A stretch of 64,000 nt of DNA from Xenorhabdus ishibashii (GTDB taxonomy: Bacteria > Pseudomonadota > Gammaproteobacteria > Enterobacterales > Enterobacteriaceae). A program made the translations under genes and the position numbers. Each line of letters begins with the position of its first letter. Position 1 is the stretch's first letter. The stretch lies in assembly GCF_002632755.1 (NCBI RefSeq), contig NZ_NJAK01000001.1, positions 3,038,001 through 3,102,000 of the forward strand, read 5' to 3'. Under the pieces are notes generated by a model, which was not told the origin of the DNA, ran no database searches, and saw only the letters and a program-made list of their open reading frames with translations. Of the stretch, positions 26,626 to 37,185 are shown piece by piece.

Positions 26626-28365
26626 TTAGTTTGCTAAAAATCGTTTCACTTCCGTTAATATCTGTAATAATTGGGCAAAATTTGGTTTGGCATTCTGAAT
26701 TTCATTACCCTCTAAATCATACAGATGATACTCTCCATCCTTGGAAAGATAGACAGTATTTTGCGCCATTGTAATAATTAATGAGCCATTATCACCTGTA
26801 ATAAGCCATGGATTTTCTCTTTGGGCATTAAAGAGATCTTCACCCTGAGAATAATCTTCTGGAGAATTAGTCACGTGTAATAAACGGTGCATTAAGGTTG
26901 TCATGATATCTTGATGGCTAGTCAATTTATCGATAGTTTGTGCCGGAGTACCTGGCCACTGAATTACCAGAGGAACATGAAGCTGTTCACGATTGAATTT
27001 GTCATCCGTAAACCAATTTCCTTTGTTACCTGCTGTTTCTTTGCTCTGTTTAGCTGTAATTACAATGATCGTCTTATTTAAGACGCCTTTAGTTTTCAGG
27101 ATTTCTAAGACATGACTGATTTCAGTATCCAGCGCTTGCTTATCAAATTTACCGGATGAAGGTACGAAACCATTAATATCCAGCAATGAGAACCATGGTG
27201 TGGAACCATTGCGTAGATCTAACCATTGGCTCCATTGCGTCACTGTTAAGTTATCATTTTGCCTTTTAGCTTCTGGCAATGAATAGTCGGTCAATATGGC
27301 CTGACGATAAAGTGGTGTCTGGAATCCATCTGAAGAAAAAAGACCAAATTGATACCCTTGATGTGTCAGGGCATCAATAAGTGCTGAGGACTTTCTGGCA
27401 TTAAGAATGCCGTCCAGATAACCCGATGATATGCCATAGAATAAACCAAACAATGCAGTATCATCGTGGATGCCGGTACTGAAATGTTGGGTAAACTGAA
27501 TATTGTTCTTCGCGAAACGTTCCAAAGTTGGCATATCGTGGGTGATATCGTGATGATCCAGCCCATCTACGACAAGCAGAAGTAAGTTATAACCACGACC
27601 TGCATCCTGATAAGATAAATTATTCAGTGGATAATTGACGCTCAAGGCGGTGGGATTGCCTTGTTGGTTAATGCGGCGTTGAAATTCTTGTTGATCTAAT
27701 AAGCCATGTTTTTCAAGGAACTTGCGAGCGGTCATTGGATAAGAAATTGGCAAGTTTGAGCGCTGCATAGTAATCGGACGGTAGAAATTGGCATCAGCCC
27801 ATATGTATATGAGGTGCGAAGCGATAAAAGCAGTAATAAATATTGCTGCCAGTGGCTTACCAAATCGTTGGCGGTTGAGGCTGCGTAACTTTTGCCAGCT
27901 CCATGTGCCAAAAAGCATCTGTATTAAGAAAATCAATGGAATACAGATGAACATCAGTTGCCATTCCCTTGCCAACTCGCCTTGTTCTGGATTGGTGACT
28001 AAATTCCAAACCAATGGGGTTAAATGCAGGTGAAAGCGAACATAGATGGATGAATCGAATATCAGTAGTGTCAAGCCCGCGGTTGCCAATGCGGCCGAAA
28101 GAAACCGCATTAGCCGCTGAGATATAACGATAAATGTCAGCGGAAATAAAATAAGTAAATAGATGGCAAAGACAATGAAACTGAAATGACCGAGCCAACT
28201 GACCAGCGCATAGATGCGACCAAACAGTGAACCCGGCCAGTCAGATGCAAATAGATAGCGACTGCCCAGCACAAGACTGAACATAATGTTGAACAGTGCG
28301 AACCAGTGTCCCCAACTGATCATCTGAGAAACTTTTTCGCGGTAATGCTGACAGCTAGTCACCAT
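26626..28365 (-). CDS. yejM: YejM (PbgA/LapC), LPS-sensing inner-membrane protein
   Basis: An essential inner-membrane protein in E. coli that senses periplasmic-leaflet LPS and restrains LapB/FtsH degradation of LpxC, setting LPS synthesis. Five N-terminal membrane helices (about residues 20-190) begin with REKVSQMISWGHWFALFNI; a conserved basic linker (FYRPITMQRSNLPISYPMTA) is followed by a periplasmic sulfatase-fold domain. 579 residues against 586. Co-transcribed with yejL, whose stop is 29 bases upstream. A hairpin-like sequence overlaps the 3' end. Confidence 0.97.
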   Translation of the reverse strand: MVTSCQHYREKVSQMISWGHWFALFNIMFSLVLGSRYLFASDWPGSLFGRIYALVSWLGHFSFIVFAIYLLILFPLTFIVISQRLMRFLSAALATAGLTLLIFDSSIYVRFHLHLTPLVWNLVTNPEQGELAREWQLMFICIPLIFLIQMLFGTWSWQKLRSLNRQRFGKPLAAIFITAFIASHLIYIWADANFYRPITMQRSNLPISYPMTARKFLEKHGLLDQQEFQRRINQQGNPTALSVNYPLNNLSYQDAGRGYNLLLLVVDGLDHHDITHDMPTLERFAKNNIQFTQHFSTGIHDDTALFGLFYGISSGYLDGILNARKSSALIDALTHQGYQFGLFSSDGFQTPLYRQAILTDYSLPEAKRQNDNLTVTQWSQWLDLRNGSTPWFSLLDINGFVPSSGKFDKQALDTEISHVLEILKTKGVLNKTIIVITAKQSKETAGNKGNWFTDDKFNREQLHVPLVIQWPGTPAQTIDKLTSHQDIMTTLMHRLLHVTNSPEDYSQGEDLFNAQRENPWLITGDNGSLIITMAQNTVYLSKDGEYHLYDLEGNEIQNAKPNFAQLLQILTEVKRFLAN

Positions 28366-28394
28366 ATTTCTTTACGTCAACGTGTTAATGAAGA

Positions 28395-28622
28395 TTAATG
28401 CGCTTTATCTTCGTTGATTGAAGATTGCAACGCGTGTGCAAACGAGTCTGCAATATGTTTGCGTTGTGCAGGAGCAATACTCGTATTGATCAAATTTGTT
28501 ACCATATTACCCAAAACCATCAAGGTCAGGTCAGTTGGAGTATGGTCTTTCTCGAAAACATTTACTAATTCAGTTAATAAATGTTCAACTTTTTCATCGC
28601 TATAGCGAGATGACTGTGGCAT
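28395..28622 (-). CDS. yejL: YejL, conserved small protein
   Basis: 75 residues, the length of E. coli YejL, with the conserved [20 protein letters not shown] start. Function is unknown (UPF0352 family). It is the first gene of the yejL-yejM unit and is divergent from yejK across a 277-base gap that holds both promoters. Confidence 0.93.
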   Translation of the reverse strand: MPQSSRYSDEKVEHLLTELVNVFEKDHTPTDLTLMVLGNMVTNLINTSIAPAQRKHIADSFAHALQSSINEDKAH

Positions 28623-28899
28623 AAATCAAATATCCTGAATGTACAAAGCCCCATATATTACCGTATAGAGGGGGGATTTTCTGCTTTTTTTATGACAAAT
28701 TAATTCTCTGCTGCCGAGGTTGTTGCCAATATTGAATATATTGCATCATTTTATTCTTTGGTATGCAGGATATTGGCAATTAAATGACGAGTATTTTTTG
28801 TCAATCAGGTTTTTGGTTGCAGCAGAAAGATAACGATGTTTGAATACGCCGCTAACCGCACGGCTCTATATGGCCAAAGCTGCAAAAGGAGTATAAATA

Positions 28900-29907
28900 A
28901 TGAGTCTGGAAATTACCCAGATCGCGCTACATCGGTTGATTAAACGTGATGAACAGACGCTGGAAGTGATTTTGCGTGATGCTTTGCTGGATACCAACCA
29001 AGTGGTTGAAGAGATGATGGCAGAGTTGCATCGTGTATATAGTGCGAAAAGTAAAGCTTACGGTTTGTTCAATGAAGAAAGTGAGTTGGCGGGATCACTG
29101 CGTCATCTACGTAAAGGAAATGACGATTTTCTCGGTTTTAGTCGGGCTGCAACTGTTCGCTTAAAAGATGAGTTAGCGAAGTATCCGTTTGCAGAAGGGG
29201 GAACGGTATTGTTTTGTCAATATCGCTATCTTGCCGTGGAATATTTACTGATTGCTGTTCTTAATAGTTGTAACAGTACGTCCGTCAATGATGAACTCGA
29301 TGTAAATACAACACAATATCTTGATATTCCTCATGCTGATATTATCGCAAGAATCGATCTAACTGAATGGGAAACCAATCCTGAATCCAGTCGTTACCTG
29401 ACTTTCTTAAAAGGGCGGGTAGGGCGTAAGGTTTCGGACTTTTTTATGGATTTCCTGGCCGCCAGTGAAGGCATGAATACCAAAGTTCAAAATAAAGGTT
29501 TGTTGCAGGCATTGGATGATTATTGTGAATCGGCACAGTTGGAGAAAAATGAACGTCAGGCTTATCGTCAACAAGTTTATGGTTACTGTAATGAACAGTT
29601 ACAGGCGGGCGAGGAAATTAAGTTACAAGAGCTATCCCAAGAGTTACCCTCGTTAGATGGGCAAAGTTTTCAGCAATTTTCGCAGGATAAGGGCTATGAA
29701 TTGGAAGAGAGTTTTCCGGCCGATCGCGGAACATTGCGCCAATTGACGAAATTTGCGGGCAGTGGTGGAGGGTTAACCATCAATTTTGATGCCATGCTGA
29801 TGGGAGAACGAATTTTTTGGGATCCTGTAACAGATACGTTGACGATTAAGGGAACGCCACCGAATTTGCGCGATCAATTACAGCGTCATGGTAGTGGCAA
29901 TCGCTAA
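28900..29907 (+). CDS. yejK: YejK (NdpA), nucleoid-associated protein
   Basis: 335 residues against E. coli YejK of the same length. The conserved start [22 protein letters not shown] and the C-terminal [19 protein letters not shown] are present. It is a nucleoid-associated protein reported to interact with topoisomerases. ATG 28900 has a GGAGT ribosome site. A perfect palindromic terminator follows the stop. Confidence 0.95.
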   Translation: MSLEITQIALHRLIKRDEQTLEVILRDALLDTNQVVEEMMAELHRVYSAKSKAYGLFNEESELAGSLRHLRKGNDDFLGFSRAATVRLKDELAKYPFAEGGTVLFCQYRYLAVEYLLIAVLNSCNSTSVNDELDVNTTQYLDIPHADIIARIDLTEWETNPESSRYLTFLKGRVGRKVSDFFMDFLAASEGMNTKVQNKGLLQALDDYCESAQLEKNERQAYRQQVYGYCNEQLQAGEEIKLQELSQELPSLDGQSFQQFSQDKGYELEESFPADRGTLRQLTKFAGSGGGLTINFDAMLMGERIFWDPVTDTLTIKGTPPNLRDQLQRHGSGNR

Positions 29908-29942
29908 TATTGATCACCGTAAAGAGACTAAACTGTAAAAAT

Positions 29943-29970
29943 AAATAACGCCGCAATTGCGGCGTTATTT
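29943..29970. terminator. Bidirectional terminator between yejK and rplY
   Basis: A 28-bp perfect palindrome (two 14-base arms, centre AATT) with a GCCGC core and A/T-rich ends, 35 bases after yejK and 35 bases before the rplY stop. It can serve both convergent genes. Confidence 0.9.
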
Positions 29971-30005
29971 ACTCGGCGTCCCGATAAAAGCTCGAATGTG
30001 GCTAA

Positions 30006-30287
30006 TTAAGCACGCAGGAAATCGATGTGCGTCAGCTTAGGTTTAAACGGATGACGCTGTACTGCCTGCACTTTAACTTTAGTTTCTTTACCATCAACAA
30101 CCAGGGTCAGAACTTCGTAAAATTCTGGCTTGCTTTCGTGGTTGATAACTGCATCGTGATCCAGTTCGATAGAAACTGGCTCTTGGTTACCACCGTAAAT
30201 GATTGCTGGAAACTTGTTAGCTCTACGCAGGCGGCGGCTCGCACCTTTGCCCTGCTCTTTACGTACTTCTGCATTAATAGTTAACAT
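30006..30287 (-). CDS. rplY: RplY, ribosomal protein L25
   Basis: 93 residues. L25 binds 5S rRNA in the central protuberance. The conserved [21 protein letters not shown] start and [12 protein letters not shown] end match E. coli L25. In E. coli L25 represses its own translation through the mRNA leader. The upstream leader here (30288-30400) contains CCTGCT/AGCAGG complementary segments that could form a similar fold; this is inference. Confidence 0.97.
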   Translation of the reverse strand: MLTINAEVRKEQGKGASRRLRRANKFPAIIYGGNQEPVSIELDHDAVINHESKPEFYEVLTLVVDGKETKVKVQAVQRHPFKPKLTHIDFLRA

Positions 30288-30465
30288 TATTTTTTCTCTG
30301 TAAAAGAAGAAAATAAATCCTGCTACAGGCGACCCAGCAGCAGGTTCGATACTTGGCTTAACATGAGTTATTACGTTAAGCGGGCGGCATTCTAGCGAAA
30401 AACCGATATGACAGCAAATATAAATATGTTTTCCGGTTGGTTAGCGGAGAGTTCTATTCGACAAT

Positions 30466-32223
30466 TTAGTACAGATCGTCAGCCCGTCTAAATCGCCCTT
30501 GATAGTCAAAAACCTTTTCTCTGATTTGCCAAAACTGCCCTTTTTTACGCGCGACAACAAAATCAGGATGGCGTAATAAAGGAAGTTGATTAGCAATATC
30601 TGACACTGTTTTCCAGCGAAAAATAATTTCTGGCGCACGCTGGTGTTGGCGAAGAAATTGTAGTTCAAATACTTTCTTTTGAGCTGGAGTAGATAAACGG
30701 AACAATTCAGATACATTCGCTCCATCTTCGTCGTAATAGGTGATTTTTAGCCATTCTCCTTTATTGTCGTGACCTGGTGTTAGTTGCATGCCACCACAAC
30801 GTAGCACGAGTGCATCTTTTAGTCTTAAAGCTGCTTTCAGCATATCATCGGGATCGACGAGCACTTCTTCACAACGATGGCAGCGTCGGGCTGCGATATC
30901 ATTTTCCGTACCACAATGGGGACATAATTTAAAACGAAACCGAAAATCACACTGCTGACGTTTCCCATTTTCGTCTTCTTCCCAACCTTGGCAGCGTCGT
31001 CCAAAATGCTCAATGATGTCGCCATCTGTTGTGCATATTCCCCAGAAAGTATTGGCAAATTGGCAGATAGGGCAAAATACCTGAACGGGCACACTTTGTG
31101 AGTTGGGTTTGCTGTTACCTACTTCAGGAGTGTAAAGATCGTGGGGATTGCCGGCATAGTCCAAAATCAGGCAATCTTTTTTATCAGGAAATAAACGTAA
31201 GCCACGTCCGACAATCTGTTGATAAAGGCTGACAGATTCTGTTGGGCGCAATATAGCGATTAAATCAACATGGGGTGCATCGAATCCGGTTGTGAGCACG
31301 GCAACATTAACCATATAGCGGAGTTGTTGTTCCTTAAATGCCGTAATTAAGCTATCTCGTTCAGATGGTGGGGTATCTGCACTGACTAGCGCGGCTTGTC
31401 CTATAGGCAACAATTGGAAGATTTCTTTGGCATGTTCGACTGTCGCAGCAAAAATCATCACCCCTTTTCGATTTTGCGCATATTCAACGATCTGTCTAAT
31501 GATATGAGGAGTGACACGCTTTTGGCGTTTTAGCTCCCGATTTAATTCTGCTTCATTGAATATTCCTTGTTGGCTGGTTCGTACCTGACTAAAATCATAT
31601 TGCATTACAGGTATGTCCAATCTTTCTGGGGAAACCAGAAAACGATGTTTAATCATATAACGCAATGGAAGTTCATAAATACAATCGCGAAAAAAACTGC
31701 GTTCATCACCACGGATCATGCCATGATAATGATATTGATATATCCAGCCAGCACCGAGGCGATAAGGTGTTGCGGTTAAACCCAAGATGCGAATTTGAGG
31801 ATTGTTTTTTCGAAGTTGTTGGATGATTTGTTGGTATTGGCTGTTTTCGTCATCGCTGATGCGGTGACATTCATCGATAATTAGCAGTGAAAAATGGTGA
31901 TTAAAGCAATCCAGGTTGCGGGCAATAGACTGAATACTACCAAAAACCACTTTTCCTGCACTTTGTTTTTGATTTAGCCCTGCGGAAAAAATGTCTGCAT
32001 CCAATCCATAAGCACCATATTTGCTGTGGTTCTGCGCAACAAGTTCTTTCACATGTGCCAGTACCAAAACACGTCCATGAGCCAGCTTTGCCAATTCAGC
32101 GATAACAAGACTTTTACCTGCCCCTGTTGGCAAAACAATAACGGCGGGATCTCTGTGCTGGCGGAAATAGCGAATGGTTGCGTCTACCGCTTCTTGTTGA
32201 TAAGAACGTAAAGTAAAAGCCAT
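30466..32223 (-). CDS. radD: RadD (YejH), superfamily 2 DNA repair helicase-like ATPase
   Basis: Superfamily 2 ATPase involved in double-strand-break repair with RecA. Walker A LPTGAGKS is at residues 31-38, DECH at 117-120, then GLTATP, the arginine-finger motif [10 protein letters not shown], and a C-terminal zinc-binding region with CPIC and CPHCG...CHRCEE pairs. ATG 32223 ([12 protein letters not shown]) matches E. coli RadD and gives 585 residues against 586; the 21-codon extension upstream is not conserved. Faces rplY in the same direction, divergent from rsuA. Confidence 0.95.
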   Translation of the reverse strand: MAFTLRSYQQEAVDATIRYFRQHRDPAVIVLPTGAGKSLVIAELAKLAHGRVLVLAHVKELVAQNHSKYGAYGLDADIFSAGLNQKQSAGKVVFGSIQSIARNLDCFNHHFSLLIIDECHRISDDENSQYQQIIQQLRKNNPQIRILGLTATPYRLGAGWIYQYHYHGMIRGDERSFFRDCIYELPLRYMIKHRFLVSPERLDIPVMQYDFSQVRTSQQGIFNEAELNRELKRQKRVTPHIIRQIVEYAQNRKGVMIFAATVEHAKEIFQLLPIGQAALVSADTPPSERDSLITAFKEQQLRYMVNVAVLTTGFDAPHVDLIAILRPTESVSLYQQIVGRGLRLFPDKKDCLILDYAGNPHDLYTPEVGNSKPNSQSVPVQVFCPICQFANTFWGICTTDGDIIEHFGRRCQGWEEDENGKRQQCDFRFRFKLCPHCGTENDIAARRCHRCEEVLVDPDDMLKAALRLKDALVLRCGGMQLTPGHDNKGEWLKITYYDEDGANVSELFRLSTPAQKKVFELQFLRQHQRAPEIIFRWKTVSDIANQLPLLRHPDFVVARKKGQFWQIREKVFDYQGRFRRADDLY

Positions 32224-32494
32224 TTTTATGTTACTGTCACAAATATCAGGTAAAAGATAATTGCTGTAGAGAATAACATTTTTCATTGAAGCCTGCCGTC
32301 GAGAGATAATTCGTCATTATTTCTCTAGGATCAGATAGGCTATAACGTGTAGCTTATTATTGTTATAGTTGCTGGTGTGATGATTTTTCTGTGAATTATC
32401 TGTTTAATTTTGTATCCCAATAGTGGCCTTGAAGTTGTTCGTAATATCAAGGACATGTTCTTATGTGTTTATTTTTTGTCAGGTACATCTATTC

Positions 32495-33202
32495 ATGCGA
32501 TTGGATAAATTTTTATCACAACAATTAGGTATTAGCCGCAACGATGTGGGGCGAGAGTTGCGGGCAGGGCTAGTCACTGTCGATGATGAAATCATCAAAA
32601 CAGGAGCCTATAAATTGAAGGCCGATCAGCAAATTGCCTATGATGGCACGATATTGCAACAACTCAGTGGTCCACGTTATTTCATGCTGAATAAACCTCA
32701 GGGATATGTGTGCTCGACAGATGATCCGTCAAACCCGACAATTTTGTATTTTATCGATGAGCCTGTTGCCTATAAATTACATTCAGCAGGGCGTTTGGAT
32801 ATTGACACTACAGGATTGGTTTTGTTGACTGATGATGGTCAATGGTCACACCGTATTACATCCCCCAAACATCACTGCGAAAAAACTTATCTTGTGACAT
32901 TGGAATACCCAGTTTCTGAGGATACCAAGCAAAAATTTTTGGCAGGAGTGCAGTTAAATGGGGAAAAAGCGCTGACAAAACCCGCACAACTGGAAGTTAT
33001 CGAGCCTCAACTTGTGCGTTTGACTATCAGTGAAGGACGTTATCACCAAGTAAAACGGATGTTTGCCGCAGTGGGAAATCATGTTGTTGCGCTTCATCGG
33101 GAGCAAATCGGTGAAATTTATCTCGATCCGGCACTGGAGCCTGGAGAGTATCGGGCGCTGACTGATAATGAAATCAATAGCATACAAATCCCAACATCTT
33201 AA
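32495..33202 (+). CDS. rsuA: RsuA, 16S rRNA pseudouridine-516 synthase
   Basis: Modifies U516 of 16S rRNA. The N-terminal S4 RNA-binding domain ([15 protein letters not shown]) is followed by the synthase domain with catalytic Asp102 in [10 protein letters not shown], and the family's [20 protein letters not shown] 32495 gives 235 residues against 231; a longer in-frame start at 32423 adds 24 non-conserved residues. bcr begins 33 bases after its stop, the same pairing as in E. coli. Confidence 0.96.
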   Translation: MRLDKFLSQQLGISRNDVGRELRAGLVTVDDEIIKTGAYKLKADQQIAYDGTILQQLSGPRYFMLNKPQGYVCSTDDPSNPTILYFIDEPVAYKLHSAGRLDIDTTGLVLLTDDGQWSHRITSPKHHCEKTYLVTLEYPVSEDTKQKFLAGVQLNGEKALTKPAQLEVIEPQLVRLTISEGRYHQVKRMFAAVGNHVVALHREQIGEIYLDPALEPGEYRALTDNEINSIQIPTS

Positions 33203-33235
33203 TTTTTATCCTTCAATTGATTCAGGAGTAACTGC

Positions 33236-34426
33236 GTGCAACAACAACGTTCGTCCTATTTGGGATTAGTGTTGATCCTTGGTTTGCTTTCTATGTTAAT
33301 GCCATTGGCAATTGATATGTATTTGCCGAGTATGCCAACGATTGCTGAAAATTTTGGTGTCAGTGATGGTTTGGTGCAAATGACGCTGAGTAGCTATATT
33401 TTAGGCTTTGCTATTGGGCAAATGATTTATGGGCCAATGTCAGATAGCTTAGGACGCAAGCCAGTCATTTTGGGGGGTGTCATTGTTTTTGCTATCTCTT
33501 CTGCTGCATGTGCTTTAGCACAAGATATTGATACCTTTATTTTCATGCGTTTCTTACATGGGTTTTCTGCTGCGGCTGCCGGTGTTGTCATCAACGCTTT
33601 GATGCGTGATAGATTCACAAAAGAAGAATTTTCCCGCAGTATGTCTTTTGTGACCTTGGTGATGATCATCGCACCTTTATTGGCTCCCATGTTGGGTGGG
33701 ATATTGATGGTATGGTTTAACTGGCATGCTATTTTCTGGTCGATTGCTCTGGTTGCAGTCATTACTGTTGCTCTGGTGGTTTTCTTCATAGAAGAGACAT
33801 TACCTAAAGAGAAAAGGCAGAAATTCCACTTAAAAACGACTGTAAGACAGTTCGTCATGCTGTTCCGGCAACGCCAAGTACTATGCTATATCTTAGCTAG
33901 TGGTTTCTCCTTTGCTGGCATGTTCTCTTTTCTCAGCGTTGGTGCATTTGTTTACATCAAACTGAACGGTGTACCTGCACAGCATTTTGGTTACTATTTT
34001 GGACTGAATATTATTTTTCTGTTCATCATGACAACTATTAATAGCCAGTGTGTGCGCAAATATGGCCCATTGAAAATGTTGCATATTGGGCTTTTTATTC
34101 AATTTGTCGTGGGATTATGGTTACTGTTTAGTACTATGTTTGACTTGGGGTTTATCGCTCTGGTTATAGGCGTTGCCATTTATATCAGTGGAATTTCCAT
34201 GATTACGTCTAACACTATGGCGGTTGTGTTGGATGATTATCCCCATATGGCCGGAACCGTTTCTTCACTGGCAGGAACCATCCGTTTTAGTATTGCTGCA
34301 TCAGTGGGCGCTATTTTGTCTTTATTGCCTGAAGAGAATGCCTGGCCGATGGTAGGCTCAATGGCGTTATGCGTGACGTTAGCAGTGATGCTTATTTTCT
34401 ATGCACGCAGTAAGTCGTATAAATAA
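33236..34426 (+). CDS. bcr: Bcr, drug/proton antiporter (MFS)
   Basis: A 396-residue 12-helix major facilitator of the DHA1 Bcr/CflA family, which exports bicyclomycin, sulfonamides and possibly cysteine or dipeptides. The acidic helix-1 motif PLAIDMYLPSMPTI and motif A (GPMSDSLGRKPVILGG) are intact. Translation starts at GTG 33236 behind AGGAG. It is co-transcribed with rsuA. Confidence 0.93.
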   Translation: MQQQRSSYLGLVLILGLLSMLMPLAIDMYLPSMPTIAENFGVSDGLVQMTLSSYILGFAIGQMIYGPMSDSLGRKPVILGGVIVFAISSAACALAQDIDTFIFMRFLHGFSAAAAGVVINALMRDRFTKEEFSRSMSFVTLVMIIAPLLAPMLGGILMVWFNWHAIFWSIALVAVITVALVVFFIEETLPKEKRQKFHLKTTVRQFVMLFRQRQVLCYILASGFSFAGMFSFLSVGAFVYIKLNGVPAQHFGYYFGLNIIFLFIMTTINSQCVRKYGPLKMLHIGLFIQFVVGLWLLFSTMFDLGFIALVIGVAIYISGISMITSNTMAVVLDDYPHMAGTVSSLAGTIRFSIAASVGAILSLLPEENAWPMVGSMALCVTLAVMLIFYARSKSYK

Positions 34427-34487
34427 TCAGTATCATAAATAGCCACGTCCTAAGAAGTAATCAAGCTCAGAGATAAAATGTTTTTAG

Positions 34488-34514
34488 AGGCCATCTGCTA
34501 GTATGGAATGGCCT
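34488..34514 (+). terminator. bcr terminator
   Basis: A 7-bp stem AGGCCAT/ATGGCCT with a 13-base loop followed by TTTGTTT, 62 bases past the bcr stop. Confidence 0.75.
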
Positions 34515-34919
34515 TTTGTTTATTATCGGAGGTTATTTTTCCGGTATCGAATGAAAAGATATATTTATTTAACCGTTTTTTCTTAAAGTACCCTGAGCCT
34601 TTAAAAATGTTATTGGGTAACTTGATAAACAGGAAATATCGAACAATCATCAAACAAATGTAAGGGTTTGTTAACTTTAGTATATCCAATAAGTATTGAT
34701 GTGTTGCTTTTTTGTTAATATTTAATAATGATTTTACGACTATAGAAGATTATAGGACTGTCATTATTTAACCTATTGTAAATAAAAAGATTATGCTTTT
34801 ATTGATATGTAATAACGTCTGAAAGAAAAAAATATGTAAATAAAATTTGAACTAAAGGTTGCTTCTTTGCATAAAAATAAGTTGAATTTTTTACCTAAAC
34901 AGTATAAATATATATAAAA

Positions 34920-34943
34920 TGCGAGCAAGGTCGCACTTTTTTT
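34920..34943 (+). terminator. Orphan terminator-like hairpin upstream of yejG
   Basis: TGCGA-GCAAGG-TCGCA followed by C and seven T (34937-34943). The stem is only 5 bp but GC-rich. No gene ends upstream of it on this strand since bcr, which has its own terminator. Confidence 0.55.
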
Positions 34944-35091
34944 GAGGTGGGAAGTGAAGTAAGTGCGGTAACGCGATTTTTATTTTAACCTTTTATTTAC
35001 TTTTTTGTTGAATGGTTATTCGGTTTTGACGAATCGATAACCTACAACTGGTGGTTAGATGTATTAATGTTGTTTCTAATAGGAATGATAC

Positions 35092-35436
35092 GTGAATAAT
35101 ATCCAACTTTCGGTAGTACACAGACTGCCGCAAAGTTATCGGTGGTCAACTGGCTTTGTTGGTACAAAAGTTGAGATTTTACCAACAGAAGAAACAGATT
35201 TAGGAAGTAGCCTAATGGGGCTTAAATTATTAAGCCATGAAGGCGAAGAAGCACGGGAAATTTTGTATGTTATAAATCAGTCCATCGCTGATATGCAGAT
35301 ACCGAGTGCTGTGATTGAATGGGAAGGAGAACCATGTTTGTTTTTTTCTAAGGAAGATGAGAGTGCAGTGATATGTCGTTTAAAGACGTTAGGCGCTGCA
35401 ATTGCAGAAAATATAACTGCGCTGTATCCACTATGA
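35092..35436 (+). CDS. yejG: YejG, conserved protein of unknown function
   Basis: 114 residues, the same length as E. coli YejG, with matching start (NIQLSVVHRLPQSYRWS) and the WEGEPCLFFSKEDE segment. Function is unknown; no signal peptide or membrane segment. It starts at GTG 35092 behind AGGA. It precedes mepS on the opposite strand, with a shared terminator between them. Confidence 0.9.
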   Translation: MNNIQLSVVHRLPQSYRWSTGFVGTKVEILPTEETDLGSSLMGLKLLSHEGEEAREILYVINQSIADMQIPSAVIEWEGEPCLFFSKEDESAVICRLKTLGAAIAENITALYPL

Positions 35437-35450
35437 TTTTGCTCATTGAT

Positions 35451-35481
35451 AAAAAACGCTTCTTAAATGGAAGCGTTTTTT
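35451..35481. terminator. Terminator between yejG and mepS
   Basis: A 12-bp stem (35451-35462 with 35470-35481) with A6 and T7 flanks; it works on the plus strand for yejG and probably on the minus strand for mepS. Confidence 0.9.
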
Positions 35482-35529
35482 TAATGTCTGCAAGGTAAAA
35501 TCTCAGTAATAAATCACGTTAGGTGTCAG

Positions 35530-36117
35530 TTAAGTCGAGGCTTTTAGGTTACCTGATAACACTCGTCTTGCACCATAGTAGCGTTTACTCCAGTAAGTAT
35601 CGGTTAATTTGGAAACGATGACTCCATTACTGGTTGAAGCATGAACAAATTGATTATTGCCGATGTAGATGCCGACATGGCGCCTGTGAACCCCAGTCTT
35701 AAACAGTACCAGATCACCAGCCTGCAATTTAGAGCGACTAACGGTCTGCCCTATATTCTGTTGTTCTAATGTGGAGCGTGGTAACTCCATACCAAATTGA
35801 TCATGAAAAGTGCGCTGCACAAAAGCAGAACAATCAATGCCGCGTTTGGTGTTTCCACCAAACCGATAGGCTACACCTTTCCAGTCTGCGTATTGATTGA
35901 GTATCTTAGACTTAATGTCTAATTTGCTGACCAGGTTTTCAAATTCATCCTGAGATGCTTGCAGTAAATAATGCTTTCCAGTGTTTACTGCATGCGTCTC
36001 AGTTTGTTTATTGCGTAGGTTAGAATCTGGTGAACTACATGCGGTTAGTACTACTGCCGCTATAATTGCGGGTATCAGCCGCAAGATGTATCTTAGTGTT
36101 GGTTTAGATTTAACCAT
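35530..36117 (-). CDS. mepS: MepS (Spr), peptidoglycan DD-endopeptidase lipoprotein
   Basis: Outer-membrane lipoprotein that cuts meso-DAP-D-Ala crosslinks to let the cell wall expand. A lipoprotein signal ends with LTAC (lipidated Cys27). The NlpC/P60 domain has Cys96 (GIDCSAF), His147 (RRHVGIY) and His159 (FVHAS). 195 residues against 188. In E. coli its level is set by NlpI-Prc proteolysis. It stands alone, with 345 bases to the next gene. Confidence 0.97.
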   Translation of the reverse strand: MVKSKPTLRYILRLIPAIIAAVVLTACSSPDSNLRNKQTETHAVNTGKHYLLQASQDEFENLVSKLDIKSKILNQYADWKGVAYRFGGNTKRGIDCSAFVQRTFHDQFGMELPRSTLEQQNIGQTVSRSKLQAGDLVLFKTGVHRRHVGIYIGNNQFVHASTSNGVIVSKLTDTYWSKRYYGARRVLSGNLKAST

Positions 36118-36462
36118 GTTATTGATTTTTCCTTGCAGTCCTTAACGTGACTTATCACTATCATGAAAACACTAAATGTTCTAAAGCCTAGTCAGAATAC
36201 GGTGAATTAACAAATTTCCCATCCATAAAGTGTGCGAAATAACACATTTTATTACTATCTTTACAAAACATATTATTTTAATAAACAGGACGCAGGAAAG
36301 ATTACTGAAATCATGAGTAAAAAGCGAGAGACAAAAAGAGTTCTTTACAAAAAATTAGATTAGGAACTAATGGGTTAGGATAAAATGTTGTTATTTTATA
36401 CTGTCTTAATAAATATGAGGTAATATCGAGGAGATAGCAGATATCTCCTCGATATTATGCAT
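36118..36462. other. Spacer between lpxT and mepS
   Basis: 345 bases holding the mepS promoter region and, at its left-hand-gene end, a 15-bp perfect inverted repeat next to the lpxT stop. No open frame of interest. Confidence 0.5.
36422..36456 (-). terminator. Long perfect hairpin after lpxT
   Basis: Two perfectly complementary 15-base arms (36422-36436 and 36442-36456) with a 5-base loop, 6 bases after the lpxT stop. No U-run follows, so termination would be inefficient or the hairpin may protect the mRNA end. Confidence 0.6.
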
Positions 36463-37185
36463 TTAATTATTGCGACTAATATGCGGTAATTTTTTGTCTA
36501 GCCATGTCGCCATAATATCACTTAATGGGGTTAGCAACACCCAGCTCATACCGATCAGTGTTAAAGATAAAGAGCCTACAGCAATGTCTGTAAACCAGTG
36601 AGCACCTGCCATAATACGGGGAAGAGCAAAAGCGACCATAATCAGTAGAGCAATGCAGAATGCGCTGCGGGAGATGTAACGTAGAATGAAACTACTGAAA
36701 ATTAGGAGCATTAAACCGTGATCACCAGGAAAGCTATCTTTGGACGCATCTTTTGTATGCCAGTTTGTCATTTCGTTTATACGATTAACATTTTCAAATG
36801 TTAACGTTGGACTTGGGCGGCTAACGGGGATTTGATGGCCTATTTGGTTAATGATGACGGCAGAGATAAGCATGACTAAGCCAATCATGAAGAGTCGGCG
36901 TTTGCCGGCGTAATCTTGTTTGCGAAATGCGCTGTAATAAAGCAGGCCCATGCATAGAAGTGATATAACATCGAATGCCCTAACATTCGCGATAGCGACA
37001 AATAGGGCAAATTTCGAACCTGACAGTAATTTTTCATTAAAAAAATAAAAAATGGCAGAATCAATATGGAACCAAAAGCCGTGATTTTCAGGCAAGTACC
37101 ATGAGAGGAACAGGGTGATACCAAGGATATTGAGAATAAATATAGCGAGTGGGTGACTGCGAGTCATGAGATACCTATTTAACAC
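36463..37185 (-). CDS. lpxT: LpxT, lipid A 1-diphosphate synthase (PAP2)
   Basis: Inner-membrane enzyme that moves a phosphate from undecaprenyl diphosphate to the 1-position of lipid A, coupling carrier recycling to lipid A charge. Six membrane segments. The PAP2 signature is split as ISRP-type VSRPSP, SFPGDHG and RIMAGAHWFTD, holding the catalytic histidines. The LSWYLPENHGFWFHID start matches E. coli LpxT; 240 residues. It competes with amine modification of the 1-phosphate, relevant to the phosphoethanolamine transferase at 24399. Confidence 0.93.
   Translation of the reverse strand: MLNRYLMTRSHPLAIFILNILGITLFLSWYLPENHGFWFHIDSAIFYFFNEKLLSGSKFALFVAIANVRAFDVISLLCMGLLYYSAFRKQDYAGKRRLFMIGLVMLISAVIINQIGHQIPVSRPSPTLTFENVNRINEMTNWHTKDASKDSFPGDHGLMLLIFSSFILRYISRSAFCIALLIMVAFALPRIMAGAHWFTDIAVGSLSLTLIGMSWVLLTPLSDIMATWLDKKLPHISRNN

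Larger units (their letters stand above)
34427..35091. other. bcr-yejG spacer
   Basis: 665 AT-rich bases. It holds the bcr terminator (34488-34514), a possible promoter (TTGAAT 17 bases from TATAAA, about 34879-34907), a small terminator-like hairpin (34920-34935 plus T7), and the yejG leader. A 63-codon minus-strand frame lacks a ribosome site and family resemblance. Confidence 0.5.

Noticed and set aside
34498..34689. 63-codon minus-strand frame in the bcr-yejG gap
   Set aside because: It overlaps the bcr terminator, has no ribosome site and no family resemblance; likely chance in AT-rich DNA.
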